Below are positions 34,001 through 45,377 of a stretch of 64,000 nt of DNA, in pieces. This stretch comes from Iris pallida. Lineage: Eukaryota; Streptophyta; Magnoliopsida; Asparagales; Iridaceae. Location of the stretch: the NCBI GenBank assembly GCA_029216955.1, contig JANAVB010042332.1, positions 104,501 to 168,500 of the forward strand. The letters are read 5' to 3'. The stretch's first letter is position 1, and every line of letters starts with the position of its first letter. The position numbers were made by a program, and so were the translations under genes. Below the pieces are notes generated by a model, which was not told the origin of the DNA, did not search any database, and saw only the letters and a list, made by a program, of their open reading frames with translations.

Positions 34001-35180
34001 AAGGTTGTCTTGTCTCTGGATACTGAAGAAGAATCAGAAGCAGTGCCCAAAGACACCCTTATCATACCTGTTAAAGGGCGTGTCTCTCGTCTTCAATCTT
34101 CCAAGCCACTAGCTATTCACTTGCCAGTTCAGAAGAAACCAACAGATGATAATCAAAAGGAGCTCACCTCTTCTGAGCCACTTGTTATTGACTTACGTCG
34201 TAACAAGGACAAAAAGCAGCTCACTTCTTCTGAGCCACTTGTTATAGATCTATATCATAACAAGGAAAAAAGGGAGCTCACCTCCTCTGAGCTGCTTGTT
34301 ATCGACCTCCATCGTAAGAAAGCTAATCCTCCTCTACGTTCTTCTTCTCCCCCTCTTGTAATCAATCTGACCAAGCCTACTAAGGCTAAAGGTCCTGCTG
34401 TAAATACCAATGTACAAATCAATGAAAAAGTATCTACTTTCCAGTATACTGATGTCATTTATCATACTAAATGCTACTTGGATATGTTAGATAGCTTTCA
34501 GTCATTTACAATGGGAGTTGTGCAATCTCTTCAAACTGAAGTCTCTTTTGAGCACCCAGATGATTCATACCGAATTGTTCCTGCTCGAAAGAAAGGCAAA
34601 AGTCTAATACTTTTTAGTAAAGGACCGGAACAATAATTCAGCTATACGGATGATAGCAAAGTTAACGACATGGGGCATCTTCAACTCCGTCGTTACAGTC
34701 AACAATCAAAAGATATCATCCGAAAGATGGGTTACGACTTCAAGAACGGCCTCAACTACGGTAAAGGACGGAGAACTCCTATCCGTACGACTGTGCCGAA
34801 AGAAAAGTCAGAGATGTACTACAGCAGGACCAAAAGAGGTCTTGGATATGCTTCTCCTCCAATGTTATCCCCAGCAGTTTCTGAATCCGATAGTGAAGAA
34901 CGCTCTAACTCTTCTGATTCCAGATCGTAGGATTCTGACACCAGCATTGGTCAAATTCATCGGCTGACTGTGTCTTCTAACATGGTTTCCGTCGAACTTC
35001 CAGAAGGCTATAACGAGAATCTTGAAGAAAACCTTGAAACAGATCCTTGGGCTCAACGAATGGATACCCAATGGGAACTCCGATTCGAACAAAGGGAACC
35101 TCCTACCGAAGATTAATTAGTTCAAATTGATGTAGGAGAGAACGGATCACCTCGTCCAATATTCATCAGTAAGAACCTTT
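34001..35180 (+). pseudogene. Element C PR-RT linker with ELTSSEPLVIDL repeats
   Basis: Three tandem copies of (E/Q)LTSSEPLVIDL with variable basic tails (34160-34310), then SSPPLVINLTK. The glycine-spaced segment GLNYGKGRRTP and RGLGYASPP follow, then an acidic end. Stops at 34634-34636, 34928-34930 and 35114-35116 interrupt the single frame. Confidence 0.75.
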
Positions 35181-36163
35181 CAGAAGAGGATAAACAAGAG
35201 TTAATTCTTCTGATTAAAGAATATATTGATATTTTTGCCTGGAGCTATGAAGACATGCCAGGACTGGATCCTAAAGTTGCTACTCACAAGCTGAACATCT
35301 TGCCGAATACAAAATCGGTCAAACAACAACAACGGCATTTTAAGCCAGAAATGATGGATGCAATCGACGATGAAGTCAAGAAGCTCATAGCTTGTGGCTT
35401 TATTCGAAAAGAGCAGCATCCTGATTGGGTAGCTAATGTTGTCCCAGTTCTAAAGAAAACCGACAAAGTTCGAGTCTGCATCGACTTCCGGGATCTTAAT
35501 GAAGCATGTCCAAAAGACGAATTTCCTCTCCCTATTACGGATGTCATGATCGACAAAACTTGTGGGTTCGAAAGAATATCTTTTATGGACGGATTCTTCG
35601 GATACAATCAGATTCGGATGCATCCTGAAGATGAAAAGCATACTTCATTTTGCACTCCTCGTGGAGTCTACTGTTATACTGTGATGCCGTTTGGTCTCAA
35701 GAACGCTGGTGCAACATACCAACGAGTAATGAGTACCATCTTTCGAGATCATCTGTACAAGACTGTCGAATGCTACGTTGACGATATTGCTGTCAAAAGT
35801 CGTCTAAAGGAAGATCACATCCAAGACTTGAGGACTATCTTCAATCTCATGCGCCAACATCAACTCAAAATGAATCCCACCAAGTCATTCTTGGGTGTCT
35901 CTAGTGGCAAATTTCTCGGCTTCGTCATTACCTCTAAGGGTATACACGTGGATCCCGAGAAGATCAAAGCCATTCAAGAGATGCGTCCTCCACGCAACCT
36001 AAAAGAGGTACGAGGATTCTAAGGTCGACTTGCATACATCAGGAGATTTATTTCGAATCTGTCTGGACGCTGCAGACCATTCACTCAACTCACGAGGAAG
36101 GGTGTATCTTTTGTTTGGACCAAAGAATGTCAACGAGCGTTTGACGACATCAAGCGATATCTC
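35181..36163 (+). pseudogene. Element C reverse transcriptase
   Basis: RT motifs RVCIDFRDLN, FMDGFFGYNQI, MPFGLKNAGATYQR and catalytic YVDD at 35774-35785. The conserved YSGYNQ reads FFGYNQ here. TAA at 36020-36022 replaces a glutamine codon in the thumb (GGF-stop-GRLAYIRRF). Confidence 0.9.
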
Positions 36164-37128
36164 ATGAACCCACCAGTCTTGGTGCCACCAATCTCCGGCA
36201 TACCATTCTTAATGTATGTCCGTGCTATGGACCATTCATTGGGTATTTTACTTGCCCAAAAGAATAAAGAGGGCCACGAACAGGCTATCTACTATCTCAG
36301 TCGTACTATGATTGGTGCTGAACACCGTTATAGTCCGATCGAAAAAGAATGCCTAGCTCTTATGTTTGCTGTTCAAAAGACTCGGTATTACATTATTGGC
36401 CAAACTATTCATGTTATATCACGAGTTAATGCTCTTTGGGTACTCATGAAGAAGCCCAGCACACTCAACTCTCGGCTGGCTACATGGGCCATTCTTCTAG
36501 CCCAATATGACATGGTGTATGTTACACAAAAGTCTGTTAAAGGACAAGCACTGGCGGATTTCTTAGCAGCTCATCCTGTTCCAGAGACGTCAAAACTCTA
36601 CGATGAAATTCCAGACGAGACATTGGAAGTTAACATGATCTTTGAAGAATTTCTTACTTGGCGTCTATTCTTTGACGGAGCATCCAAAATCGGACCCAAT
36701 GGTGCCATTGTAGCAGGAGTCAGAGTTGTTCTCGTTTCTCCAGACGGATCAACTATCCAAAGAGCCTACTCTCTAGATGAACCATGTTCCAACAATATGG
36801 CAGAGTATAATACTCTACTCATCGGTCTTCAATTAGCCAAGCAACTAGACGTTGAGTATCTTGAAGTCTATGGCGACTCTAAGCTGGTTGTTAATCAGGT
36901 TAGAGGAACTTATGAAGTTCGTCATCAAGATCTAGTGCCTTATCATGAAGCAGCAATCAACATGGCTACGTTATTCAAAGCCTTCTTCATAGACTATGTT
37001 CGGCGAGCTTGTAATACTGAAGCAGATGCTTTGGCCAATCTTGCAGCAGTCTTAGCCATCCCCATCAAAAGACAGCAAGTAGTGGTCATCTCTAATCGAG
37101 AATTATTCTGTATTGAAAACAATCGTAA
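36164..37128 (+). pseudogene. Element C RNase H and archaeal-type RNase H
   Basis: RH part with RAMDHSLGILLAQ and PIEKECLALMFAVQKTRYY, then aRH with FFDGAS, NNMAEYN, VYGDSK and TEADALANLAA. This stretch is open in the same frame as RT and runs into integrase without a stop. Confidence 0.88.
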
Positions 37129-38430
37129 TATTGAATTCAGTAATTTCACTGAAGTCAATGTTATCAATGAAGATTGGAGAACTCATTTCATCGACTTTGT
37201 TGTTTATTACATACTCCCTGAAGATCCAAAAGAGGCCACGAGTATTCGTCGAAGGTCTCTACGATTCTACTATAACCAAACCACAAAGACCCTCTATCGA
37301 CGAACTTATGACGGTCTTCTTCTACGCTGTCTAGCCGGTGATGAAGCAAAACAAGTACTGCGTGAAGCTCACAACGGTGTTTACGGAGCACATTAACCTG
37401 GTCCTAAGCTACAGGATCGCATCCGACGCATGGGTTACTACTGGCCCTCTATGGTATCTGACGCCATCGATTATGCAAGGAAATGTCGAGCTTGTCAAAT
37501 CCATACAGATTTCATTCATCAACCTTCAGAATTCCTGCATCCGACAGCTACTTCCTGGCCTTTTGAAGCTTGGGGTATGGACATCATCGGTCCTATCAAT
37601 CCTCCTTCTTCTAGAGGACATCGGTTCATACTAGCAATAACCGACTATTTCTCTAAGTAGGCTGAAGCTATACCTTTGGTTGAAGTCAAGACCAGCAGCG
37701 TCATTAACTTCGTCAAACACCATGTTATTTATCGATTTGGTGTACCTCGACGAATCATCCATGACAACGGACCATAATTCATCAGACAGAAGTTTACAAG
37801 ATTCTGTGATGATCATCGAATTGACAATGTCGCTTTGACAACCTACAATCCTGCTGCTAATGGATTAGCGGAAGCTTTCAACAAAACTATTATCAATCTA
37901 CTCAAGAAGTTTGTATCTACTAACAAACAAAACTGGAGTGAAAAGGTTGGCGAATGTTTATGGGCTTATCGAACTACGGTCCGCAATCCCACGGGCTTTA
38001 CACCTTTCTCTCTGGTGTACGGTTGTGAAGCTGTTCTCCACTAGAACTTCAAATTCCTTCTTTAAGGATTGCCATTGCTAACGAGCTTACCCCAGAGAAT
38101 AACGATCTTCTACGACTTTAAGAATTGGAAGCACTCGATGAAAAGCGGTTAATGGCTCAGCAACATATTGAGTTATACCAAGCCCGCATCTTGAAGACTT
38201 TCAACCGCAAAGTTAAAGTCAGAGCCTTTCAGCAAGGAGAACTTGTTCTAACGGTCAGACGTCCTATAACTATGACTCACATGAGCAAAGGCAAATTCGA
38301 TGCGAAGTGGGAAGGACCTTATGTTGTCAGCAAAGTCTTTTCAAATGGAGCATTTCAACTTGCAAAATTAGATGGTCGAGTTGCAATGATGCCTATCAAT
38401 GGCAAATTCCTCAAGAAATATTATGTATAA
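37129..38430 (+). pseudogene. Element C integrase
   Basis: Zinc finger with CRACQIH, then WGMDIIGPI, IHDNGP and ANGLAEAFNKTI for the D, D, E triad. The last domain ends MPINGKFLKKYYV. Stops at 37394-37396, 37658-37660 and 37775-37777, a one-base loss near 38039 and a further stop near 38118 disable it. Several stops sit where A has CAA or TGG, fitting C-to-T decay. Confidence 0.88.
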
Positions 38431-38516
38431 TTGTAACAAAAGTTTATGTAAATATGATCAGACAATTCATAAATAAAGTTTGATTTTTATTTCATCATAA
38501 ATGAGGTTACATGATA

Positions 38517-38840
38517 TCAAGGAAGATCACTGTCATCCTTATCGACATTGGGACGGGGACCACTGCCGTCCTTATCAAAGACATAATCAGCAAAAGAGCT
38601 GAGAACATCTTTGCTGGAACCCACGAGGAACTTGCAGGCAGCCATCCTCATGGCCTCTTCCTCTTCAGTCTTTCCTGGTTCAAGCAGGAAGTCCAGGATA
38701 TCCTGCGTTGGTTTGGGTGCAGATGAACCTTCGCCTGCCTCTGCCTGCTTTGGCTGGACCAGTTCGGCCGGAGGTTCTTCAATGCCCGCTTCAACCTTTG
38801 GGGTGACTTCGACTTTCTTGGATGCATCTCCGGACGACAT
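38517..38840 (-). CDS. Small acidic antisense protein of element C (107 aa)
   Basis: Homologue of 7065-7388 in element A: same length, start MSSG(D/E)ASKK and end KDDSDLP. The frame is intact although the sense genes of C are riddled with stops. The most similar part is ILDFLLEPG...EEEEAMRMAACKFLVGSS. It starts about 50 bp downstream of a minus-strand TATA box (TATAAATAG near 38895). Its stop lies some 85 bp past the pol stop, so sense and antisense transcripts converge. Function unknown. Confidence 0.72.
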   Translation of the reverse strand: MSSGDASKKVEVTPKVEAGIEEPPAELVQPKQAEAGEGSSAPKPTQDILDFLLEPGKTEEEEAMRMAACKFLVGSSKDVLSSFADYVFDKDGSGPRPNVDKDDSDLP

Positions 38841-38886
38841 CTTTATGTTAAAAAGTGGAAATAATCGTTCCTTCCAGATTTCTGTT

Positions 38887-38895
38887 CTATTTATA
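38887..38895 (-). promoter_or_regulatory. TATA box of the small antisense gene (C)
   Basis: TATAAATAG on the minus strand, about 50 bp before the ATG at 38840, as in element A. Confidence 0.6.
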
Positions 38896-38929
38896 GATAG
38901 AGATTCTCAAAATAATGAAACGTCATATT

Positions 38930-39190
38930 CACCCGACGGTTCGTCCGTTCATTCATCATCATCTGACGGTTCGTCCGTTCATTCATTATCACCCGACGGT
39001 TCATCCGTTCATCCACATCCATCACCTGACGGTTCATCCGTTTATTAACACCCGACGGTTCATCCGTTCACATTCATCCGACGGTTCGCCCGTTCATTTA
39101 CATCCATCTGACGGTTCGTCCGTTCATTCATTATCACTTGACGGTTCATCCGTTCATCATCATCCGATGGTTTATCCGTTCATTATGACG
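38930..39190. repeat. Nine tandem mini-palindromes upstream of the small antisense gene (C)
   Basis: Units of GACGGTTCATCCGTTCATT at about 38932, 38961, 38993, 39025, 39050, 39077, 39105, 39137 and 39164. The ACGG/CCGT arms are mostly kept, while the loop varies (TTCAT, TTCGT, TTCGC). They are more regular than the A copies. Confidence 0.82.
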
Positions 39191-39273
39191 ATTCATTTTC
39201 GTTTATTTTTCATCCACATCAGTAGCTTATCATCCTTGATTAAGTTATCTATTGAAATAATAATATTCAACAA

Positions 39274-39316
39274 ATTATATTCTGCCACATCCATATTACC
39301 TCTGAGCAGATATAAT
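39274..39316. other. Constant-loop hairpin C1
   Basis: The loop CACATCCATATTACCTCTGA (39286-39305) is closed by ATTATATTCTGC and GCAGATATAAT: eleven pairs with one bulged T. Confidence 0.7.
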
Positions 39317-39346
39317 GAATATAATTATTTTCTACAAAATCATCAA

Positions 39347-39383
39347 GAAATATATCATGTCCTGCACCTCTGAATATATTTTC
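39347..39383. other. Constant-loop hairpin C2
   Basis: A shortened loop CATGTCCTGCACCTCTGA (39356-39373) is closed by a perfect AAATATAT/ATATATTT stem, extended by one more pair after a bulge. Confidence 0.6.
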
Positions 39384-39513
39384 TATCGCTATTATTTATA
39401 TCTGAATAAGATATGCAAGAAATAATAGAGCCACAACAAAATATCTTTTATTGATCAAAATTTAAAACATTACATAGCAAAAGAAAGACAAGAAGATACA
39501 AAAGGTTCTTTCT

Positions 39514-42500
39514 ATTGAGACGGAGGCATTATCAGATTAGCAATTTGCTGATTCAGAATCTGCAACCGTTCTTCACGAGATGTTATCACTTTTCTCCTGG
39601 CCTCTTCCATCCCAGATTCATCGTTAAAAACGGGCATGGTCACCATTCGGCGAGTGATTTTCGCATCATGAGCTGCTACAAACTCATTTCTTTCCTGAAT
39701 TAGAGCATCAATTTGTTGGACTGAAGTTTGATGCTCTGTACCTTCATTTTCCAGTTCTTCTTCGAGACGAGCAATCTCTGCCCTCAGCTCGGCAATTTTT
39801 TTTCTCTCCTCTCAGCAGCTGAAATCACTGATTCCAACTTGGAATTATATTCAGCAGATTTAGTAGTATAGGCATCCAAGAGGTTCTGGAGATTCACTCT
39901 TTCAATTGCAGCTGCCTGAGCCATTTGTTCAAACTCTGCCTGCACTAAAGGCTCTACTTCCCCTTTGTTGAGATCTTTATAGTTCTTTATGGAGATCTCC
40001 AGCTCATTCAAGATATGGTCAAGGTAAGTGGCCTGAGCCTCATCACTTTGCTCCCGTATGGCCTTCACCAAGAAAGAGGTCGGACCTCTAACCATGAAAA
40101 AATTAGCGTCTGCTTTGTCCATCATTCTATTTATCAAAGGTCCCAAGGACTCGAAGAAGCATCTGGTGAATGATTGGGTGACAAGCTGATTAGTTGCCAG
40201 AGCACTAGGAGTTGCAGCTACTCCTATTGGTGATGAAGCAGCAGGACGCTCAACTTCTCATATCTGAACAACAGGCTCTTTGAATAATGGAACCAAAGTG
40301 GAGCTGGTTGTCCCTCCTGGTTGTTCCTCTACAAAATTAAATACTGTCACTTTACCTGTCATGGGCTATTGATAAAGAGAATCAAAAGTGAAACAGTCTT
40401 ACCATGAGTGGATCCAGCAATGAGCCTATCATCTGCAGGAACAGACTTTAGCTGAGCAGAAGTACCTTCAGACGCTACGGCCTGGCTACATCCTGCTTCA
40501 GAGCCACAAGACAAATGGCGGCTGCTACTGGCAATTGTCGTTGCCAGTACTATATCCATACATGTTGGAGGAGCAGGAGAAGATCCGAGTTCTGTATGAA
40601 TAAAAGTAACGATGTTAGCTATCAAACTACTTACTAAAAGAAGATTGCTAATTTTATTACAGTACCTTCGGGAGCAGCAACTGGAGTTTTCTCCACATCC
40701 ACCTCTTCATCGACAATCTTCTCCGGAGATCTCGGCACCTCAGCCTCCTTTTCAGGAGTCAGAGTGTCTCGAAGGAATGTCTGGATATCAATATTCTCTT
40801 CGAGATTTTGTGTCTCATCAGCAGTTTCTGATAAGGTGCTCTCCTCGTTCTCGCTGTCCTCGGGAACCTCTTCACTAGCAGCATCAGCGGCATGATCAGC
40901 TTCTTCCTGATAACCAAAGTCACAGTCATATAAAGCGTCGATCATCAAATGATCTTCTTCAGCAAGGGTTGCTCCCGGTGTGGCAGGAAGATGGATTTCC
41001 GTTGTTGTTGGCAAAGGAGATCGTACGACATTATGCTCTTCCTCTATAATGTTATCTTTGGGTTCTTCAGCCTCATTTCTCTGTTCCAGCTCTTTCCTCT
41101 GCTTAATTTCCTCTCTTTGCTCTGGACTGGGAGTTTTATTCCCAGACTCAGAAACAGGAGTGGGAGAGGGCATGGTGAGTCCCGCTGCAGCGTCTATCAC
41201 GATCGAAGACGAAACTTGTCTTCTGCGGACCAACCTTTATGCAGAGGTCTCTCAGGACTCTCTGCGTCTATTGTCTCGACTTATTTTTGAACAAAGGTCG
41301 GTGTGGCAACTTTTTCCTGCTGAACTGTCTCGGCCAGCTGCCGAGATTGAGATCTGGTAGTAATCTTTTCCGAAGAATGATCCAAGATCAGTTTCTTCTT
41401 TGCAACTGGGACGGAAGGTTCCTCTCTCCTTCTCTTCTTGGCTGGAGATTTAGCAACCTTCAAAGAAACACGCAGTGGCGCGTTAACCTCTTCAGGGAAC
41501 ATAGCGTCCCTCGAAACTTCTAAGGGTGCATCCACTGGCTCATGCACCTCATCATTACCTGGAATTGACATGATGACTCCTCCCTTCTTCAATCTCGTTG
41601 CAGACACAAAGCTATCCGCAAGATTGAAGTTCTCGGCAAAAGTGTTCGCTGATGTATAAAACACTGAATAGGTGAACAGCATACGAGGACCATGACTACT
41701 ATTCACTGGCATCGAGAACGTTGCTTTTGTATCTCGAGCATTGTAATAAGCCCAAGCTCGGGCTCCATCTATCAAGAAACCTTTTCCTTGTAGGCATGTG
41801 ATAGCATTACCTACATGGAATTGGTCATATCCAAACTGCCGAGCAAACCGACTGGGAAGATATGGCTCCAAGAAGCATTCTTCTTCAAATCGGTATACCA
41901 AGTGGGATGGACGAATTGTCTTCAACCAATTAAAAAATGTACGGCTCAAAGGTTGCATCTTTGAATCAACCATGTTGGTCGGCATTTGTTCATATCCAGC
42001 AGGAGGATAAGTGCAATAAAAGTTCCACCCTTTACCAAGGTTCAAAGCATATCTGCAATCTCTCAAAGAAGTGTATTTCCACTTACTATGAGAGTATCTT
42101 CGCAAAAAGTTGCCACCAACTGGTCCCATGTTGGGGTCCATCAAAGTAGGATGGTGTAGAAGCAACCACCCAAACAGATAAGTATACGACAATTCTAGCC
42201 GAGGAAACTCTTTCTCGTCCTTAGCTTTCAACATCAAATTAACGTACAGGCGAAGACCGACGTTCAATCTACAAGTCATTGCCGATAAGAGATCCATCTT
42301 GTAGCCGAAGACTAATCGAACGACGGCAAAAAGAACACCGCGATAGAAGCGGTCTACTGCACTTGATCCAGGGACGACAAACCGACGGAGCCAGTACGTC
42401 AGAAATCCTGCTAATTGGGCTTCTTTTGACATGAATCGATATCCCACTCTCATATAACTCTCGAGAGTGTCTCCTTTCTTTAGAGGAGGACATTGATAAT

Positions 42501-44175
42501 CGTCCTTGATCTTTTCATCCAAATCCCCACTTAACTCCATCAACTTCACCACTTCAGTGCTGCTCAGTGGTTTAAAGAAGTCGGGATAGCAGTTATCATG
42601 TTCCTTAGTCTTCTTTTCTTTAATATGGTTGAGGAACATATAAGGCAATCATTTGGACGAATAGCAGGTATTAGATGTACCACTTTCGTAAAACAGAGAA
42701 CAGATTTTATAATGACATAATAGTTCTTCGAAGACTACTACCATGTCTGCGTTCTCTTTTCGAAGTTTGTCCAATTCATCATTAGTTGGGACAAATTCTT
42801 CATACGGGGCATCCCCCATTGGCAAGTAAGAGATGTACTGCATCTCATGAAGAGCAAACCCAATCTCTCCACAGGGAGTCAAAAAAGTTCCTGTCCTGTA
42901 ATTGTATCTCTCTGCTAGAGCCAGGAATAGATGCGGGTTGGGAGCAAAACAGTAAACAGTGGCATGCACTGCTTGATACAAGTTGATCTGTTAAAGTTTG
43001 TCTTCAAACTTAGTCAAAATCTAGTTTGCTATACAATTCCATCTCTTAAAGTCTGGATTCACCAGTCCAGTTAATCTGAGGTCTTGATCTGGATACCTCC
43101 CTTCAACCTTCGCGAACTCATTCGCGAATATTGGAACTCTCACGGGCAATAACAAAGAAGAATTTTTCGGCGGAATACAACCGGGCTTCAAACCTCTGAG
43201 CAAGACACTGTATCGTTCTGAAGAACTGTAGAACATGTCTTTCTTGTCAGACCCCTTTTTCACATAAATCTTTCCTGGACGGGCATCCTGAAAAGGTGTG
43301 AGATTCCATTCCATTTTCCTCGAATAGCTTGCATGAGCATATCGAGATAAGGGGAGGCAGCGGAAGACATCTGGTATCGAGATTGTCCTGTCTTCTTGAT
43401 GGACAATCCGTTCCTCCATCCGTGGCCTCGGCTGAGAGCTCTTCTCAAAAGCCTTGCCAAACAGAAATAAGGGCTTCTTATGTATAATGGCATCTACCGA
43501 CTCCAAAGGTTGACCATTCATCAGACATAACAGAGTTTCATTATCTTGGGCCACCAAGATAGCTTGACGGGAAGCTGGCAGATCATACTGTGGATAATGC
43601 ACATGAGACAGGTCCTTTTTATATTTCGATTCTGAAAGAGTCCCTATAAAGTTCTCATACCCCGAATCTTCTCTGGTATTAACTTCATCAAATAGAGAAA
43701 ACAAAAATTCAGCACAAAGAAAAATCAATTATGCTACCATTAGATTGCGCAACCTTTAGACTGTACAACCATCAGATTGTGCAACATCAGATTGCGCAAT
43801 CATCAGACTGTTCAACAATCAGACTGTGCAGCAAACAGTCATCATATTGCACTGGTAGTCCCGCGCAAATCATCAAATTGCGCTGGCACAGTTCAATCGA
43901 TTGCGCAAGAAATTATTCTTCATAAAAATGAAGAATAAACTGTTTTGTGCAACCAAAACCCTAAAAACGGTGGCGCAGTATGATCACATCTCTAAAAAGA
44001 GATGGATTCTGAAGAACAGTAAAATCAAAAACCCTAAAAAGAGTTTTTGATTGGGTCATCTACCTTGCAACGCGGGATGCGCAGTCTCATGGCGAGAAGG
44101 ACATCGCACAGCCCTAGCCGAAGACTCAGCGGGGGCCTTGTCCTTAGCAGCAGCGGAGGATCGCCTGGGGGCCAT
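39514..44175 (-). pseudogene. Large multi-exon antisense gene of element C (plant mobile domain-like)
   Basis: Exon 1 (44175-44064) is MAPRRSSAAAKDKAPAE and onward, ending phase 1. Intron 1 is 44063-43683. Exon 2 from 43682 encodes the long globular part (RTGTFLTPCGEIGFALHEMQ, WLLLHHPTLMDPN) to about 41281. Small introns follow, read as 40665-40592 (GTACTG..ACAG) and 40402-40329 (GTAAGA..TTGTAG); both keep frame at phase 1. The last exon encodes a coiled coil and ends at TAG 39514-39516. A further junction near 41281-41222 is likely but not resolved. Decay: TAG and TAA near 43010 and 42980, TGA 42649-42651, TGA 40258-40260 and an indel in an A-run near 39797. The protein resembles the plant mobile domain family; its biochemical role is unknown. 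Confidence 0.75.
43683..44063 (-). other. Intron 1 of the C antisense gene
   Basis: 381 bp, from GTAGATGAC to TTTGATGAAG. The splice gives G+TT, a valine codon, then N-T-R. F gives V-N-L-R at the same point. The intron holds at least ten ATTGCGCAA/ACTGTGCAG type motifs between 43740 and 43980. Confidence 0.72.
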
Positions 44176-44271
44176 GGAGATTCGATGAAGAAGAAAGGAG
44201 GAGTAGCTCGAGACTTCTCTCTTAAAAGATCACAAAAGCAAAGTAAATAACGAAATGAATATCGAAGAGAG

Positions 44272-44280
44272 CTATTTATA
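44272..44280 (-). promoter_or_regulatory. TATA box of the C antisense gene
   Basis: TATAAATAG on the minus strand, about 97-105 bp upstream of the ATG at 44175. The interval 44281-44433 upstream has ATTGCGCCG, ATTGCGCAG and ATGCGCAAC motifs and no gene. Confidence 0.65.
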
Positions 44281-44433
44281 GTTTTTCAAAGAGTAACGGC
44301 TGCCTCAGATTGCGCCGAAAAAGTCAGACTGATCCATCCGATTGCGCAGACAGCTCAGAACATGCGCAACTTGATTGAAATTTCAAAATTCAAAGTATTT
44401 CGAAATTTTGAATAAGTTCAACTTTCGAAAACT

Positions 44434-44446
44434 ATGAAGGGGGTCT
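44434..44446 (+). promoter_or_regulatory. Polypurine tract of element C
   Basis: ATGAAGGGGGTCT lies directly before the 3' LTR. Confidence 0.8.
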
Positions 44447-45377
44447 TGTAGGTCCTAAAAAATTAAGTTGCACACATCAACAAAGTCATGAAGATCAAGA
44501 AATGCATCTTTTAAATAAACTGTACAGACATTAGATTGCGCATCATACAGATTGTGCATGCTAGACTGCGCACACTCTCAAGCGCGCAGGCTGATGTGGC
44601 AAATAATCAGCATTACCTGACACAATCAAATCTTCTGACAGCTGACAGCACGGAGAACGAGGCGACTGTTTGTTTAATCGTGCAGCAAGGCGCTCGAGGA
44701 CAGCTGGCAGTGCAATCGGCCAGCCTATCTGATGCGCAATCCATATTGGCGCAATCCATGCTTGCGCAGTCCATCCCTGCACAATCCAAAGCCAGCACAA
44801 TTCAGGTTGCGTGCTCTATCAAAACAACTGATAACATATACGTGACATTCATGCCATCAATTGCTCATTACGTGGCAACCGTCTATGCACGATCATGCGC
44901 ATTTCAATCAAATGATGCCATGTGTCCCAGACAGTTGGCCCATGATCAGACAACTGCCTGCGCAGTCTACTATTGCGCAATCCAATTCATGCGCAATCCA
45001 TCATGCGCAGTCTAGAATAACTAAAAGTTAGTTATTTCCAGAACTCTATAAATAGAGTTTCAAGTCTCCATTCAAGGGGATCATAGATCACAGATCAGAA
45101 ATCAGAGATCAGATAGAGAGATCAGACATAAAAGTTCAGAGAGTTTAGGAGTTCTTGCCCAAGTGCTGTTGCATTCTTCCGAGGCTTTTGCCTTCAATTC
45201 TCCGAGGCTTTTGCCTTCAAGTCAACTTCAGAGGCTACCGTCTTCAAAGTTCACATCGTCCAAAGGATAAAGCAATCGTCTTCTAGATTGGATTCCTACA
45301 GTTGTACTTTCCTAGAATTCTTATAATCTTTATAAAGTTTGTATTAATAAAGTTTTATACTTTTGTTTTTACAAACA
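44447..45377 (+). mobile_element. 3' LTR of element C
   Basis: It runs from TGTAGGTCCT to ACAAACA, 931 bp, and pairs with 28619-29548. The TATA box is at 45047-45054. It keeps more intact GCGCA motifs than the 5' copy: several GTAC/GTGC in one read GCGC in the other, as expected for CpG decay. Confidence 0.92.

Larger units (their letters stand above)
28619..45377 (+). mobile_element. Complete Tat-lineage element C
   Basis: Both LTRs, a primer site, polypurine tract and 5-bp duplication are present, about 16.8 kb. Order: pre-gag, gag, PR, linker, RT, RH, aRH, INT on plus; small acidic antisense gene, hairpins and the large antisense gene on minus. The LTRs differ by about a dozen bases in their first 200, nearly all transitions, so the insertion is not recent. 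Every gag-pol domain is recognisable, but stops and three or more indels disable it. Confidence 0.93.
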
